Shown here one piece after another: positions 63,907-64,000 of a stretch of 64,000 nucleotides of DNA (its first letter is position 1; every line of letters starts with the position of its first letter). Below the pieces are notes generated by a model, which was not told the origin of the DNA, searched no databases, and saw only the letters and a program-made list of their open reading frames with translations. Source of the DNA: Petrimonas sulfuriphila (GTDB lineage Bacteria > Bacteroidota > Bacteroidia > Bacteroidales > Dysgonomonadaceae); NCBI RefSeq assembly GCF_051201015.1, contig NZ_JBPEHI010000011.1. The stretch is one strand, 5' to 3'. The translations under genes and the position numbers were made by a program.

Positions 63907-64000
63907 ATCGAGTAGGAGGAAAACGAAGTAGTTTTCTTCCTACTTTCGTTTTCCGACCTCTCACACCACCGTACGTACGGTTCTCGTATACGGCGGTTCC
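63907..64000 (-). mobile_element. 3' end of a group II intron (domains V and VI), cut by window edge
   Basis: On the minus strand, domain V (63965-63997) folds as ACCGCCGTA paired with TACGGTGGT (9 bp, one G-U), a 2-base CG bulge on the 3' side, then TACG/CGTA with a short loop. Domain VI follows: GAGAGG pairs with CCT-A-CTC, leaving one bulged adenosine (63913), which is the branch-point position, 7 bases from a GAT end at 63907. A long inner stem (63917-63954) lies within. The reverse transcriptase ORF would lie right of the window. Class not assigned. Confidence 0.88.

Noticed and set aside
1..64000. tRNA, rRNA, CRISPR array, insertion sequence with transposase
   Set aside because: None seen by eye: no T-loop-like sequences in tRNA context, no regularly spaced repeats, and no transposase motif.

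Overview
The window is a chromosomal piece of a Bacteroidetes genome, order Bacteroidales, most likely a Porphyromonadaceae/Dysgonomonadaceae-type anaerobe (Proteiniphilum/Petrimonas-like; this placement is inference). The signs are a SusC/SusD pair, Bacteroidetes-type lipoproteins and PhoH/PurF/CD225 families, almost no Shine-Dalgarno sequences, and repeated perfect matches to the Bacteroidetes -7 promoter element TAnnTTTG just upstream of genes. About 46 protein genes are supported; no tRNA, rRNA or CRISPR array was seen.

Layout. 1-4.6 kb: 3' end of lepB, a WbqC-family gene, gltX and a 7TM-HD phosphohydrolase, converging on guaA (4.6-6.1 kb). 6.3-13.1 kb: a forward run with a TPR/PD40 protein, NfeD-like protein, flotillin FloA, a nucleoside phosphorylase and an M16 protease, closed by a strong palindrome. 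13.1-17.3 kb (minus): copper ATPase CopA, an HMA-AraC fusion regulator, and a nucleoside-type MFS permease. 17.3-21.8 kb (minus): dut, TPR protein, DUF4292 lipoprotein and an EnvC-like LytM protein, tightly coupled. 22.0 kb: an unrecognised conserved-looking protein. 22.8-35.2 kb: a polysaccharide utilisation locus (membrane-anchored propeller/LuxR-type regulator, SusC, SusD, LamG lipoprotein, GH144-type glucanase, GH3 beta-glucosidase), predicted to use beta-1,2-glucan. 35.3-41.4 kb: a GC-rich menaquinone operon menI-F-D-B-C-E. 41.4-46.5 kb (minus): antiporter, GH10-like lipoprotein and THUMP methyltransferase. 46.6 kb: uvrA. 49.4-52.4 kb (minus): DUF2752, GYF/CD225 and lipoprotein cluster, a candidate small RNA, and dGTPase. 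52.6-57.9 kb: amidophosphoribosyltransferase, phoH, purC, ubiE/menG and aroE. 58-62.6 kb: a secreted small protein, a hybrid histidine kinase and a convergent sigma-54-type response regulator. 62.7-63.9 kb: an M24 aminopeptidase. The right edge enters the 3' end (domains V and VI) of a group II intron on the minus strand.

How the parts work together. The men operon plus ubiE cover much of menaquinone synthesis from chorismate; menA and menH are not in the window. guaA, purC, the PurF-type enzyme, dgt, dut and the nucleoside phosphorylase form a scattered nucleotide-metabolism set. In the PUL, the outer-membrane SusCD pair would import glucan fragments made by the lipoprotein GH144 enzyme, and the lipoprotein GH3 would split them to glucose. 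The most novel-looking items are the candidate small RNA near 50.9 kb, the HMA-AraC regulator beside copA, the altered GAFTGA loop in the sigma-54 activator, and the group II intron end.
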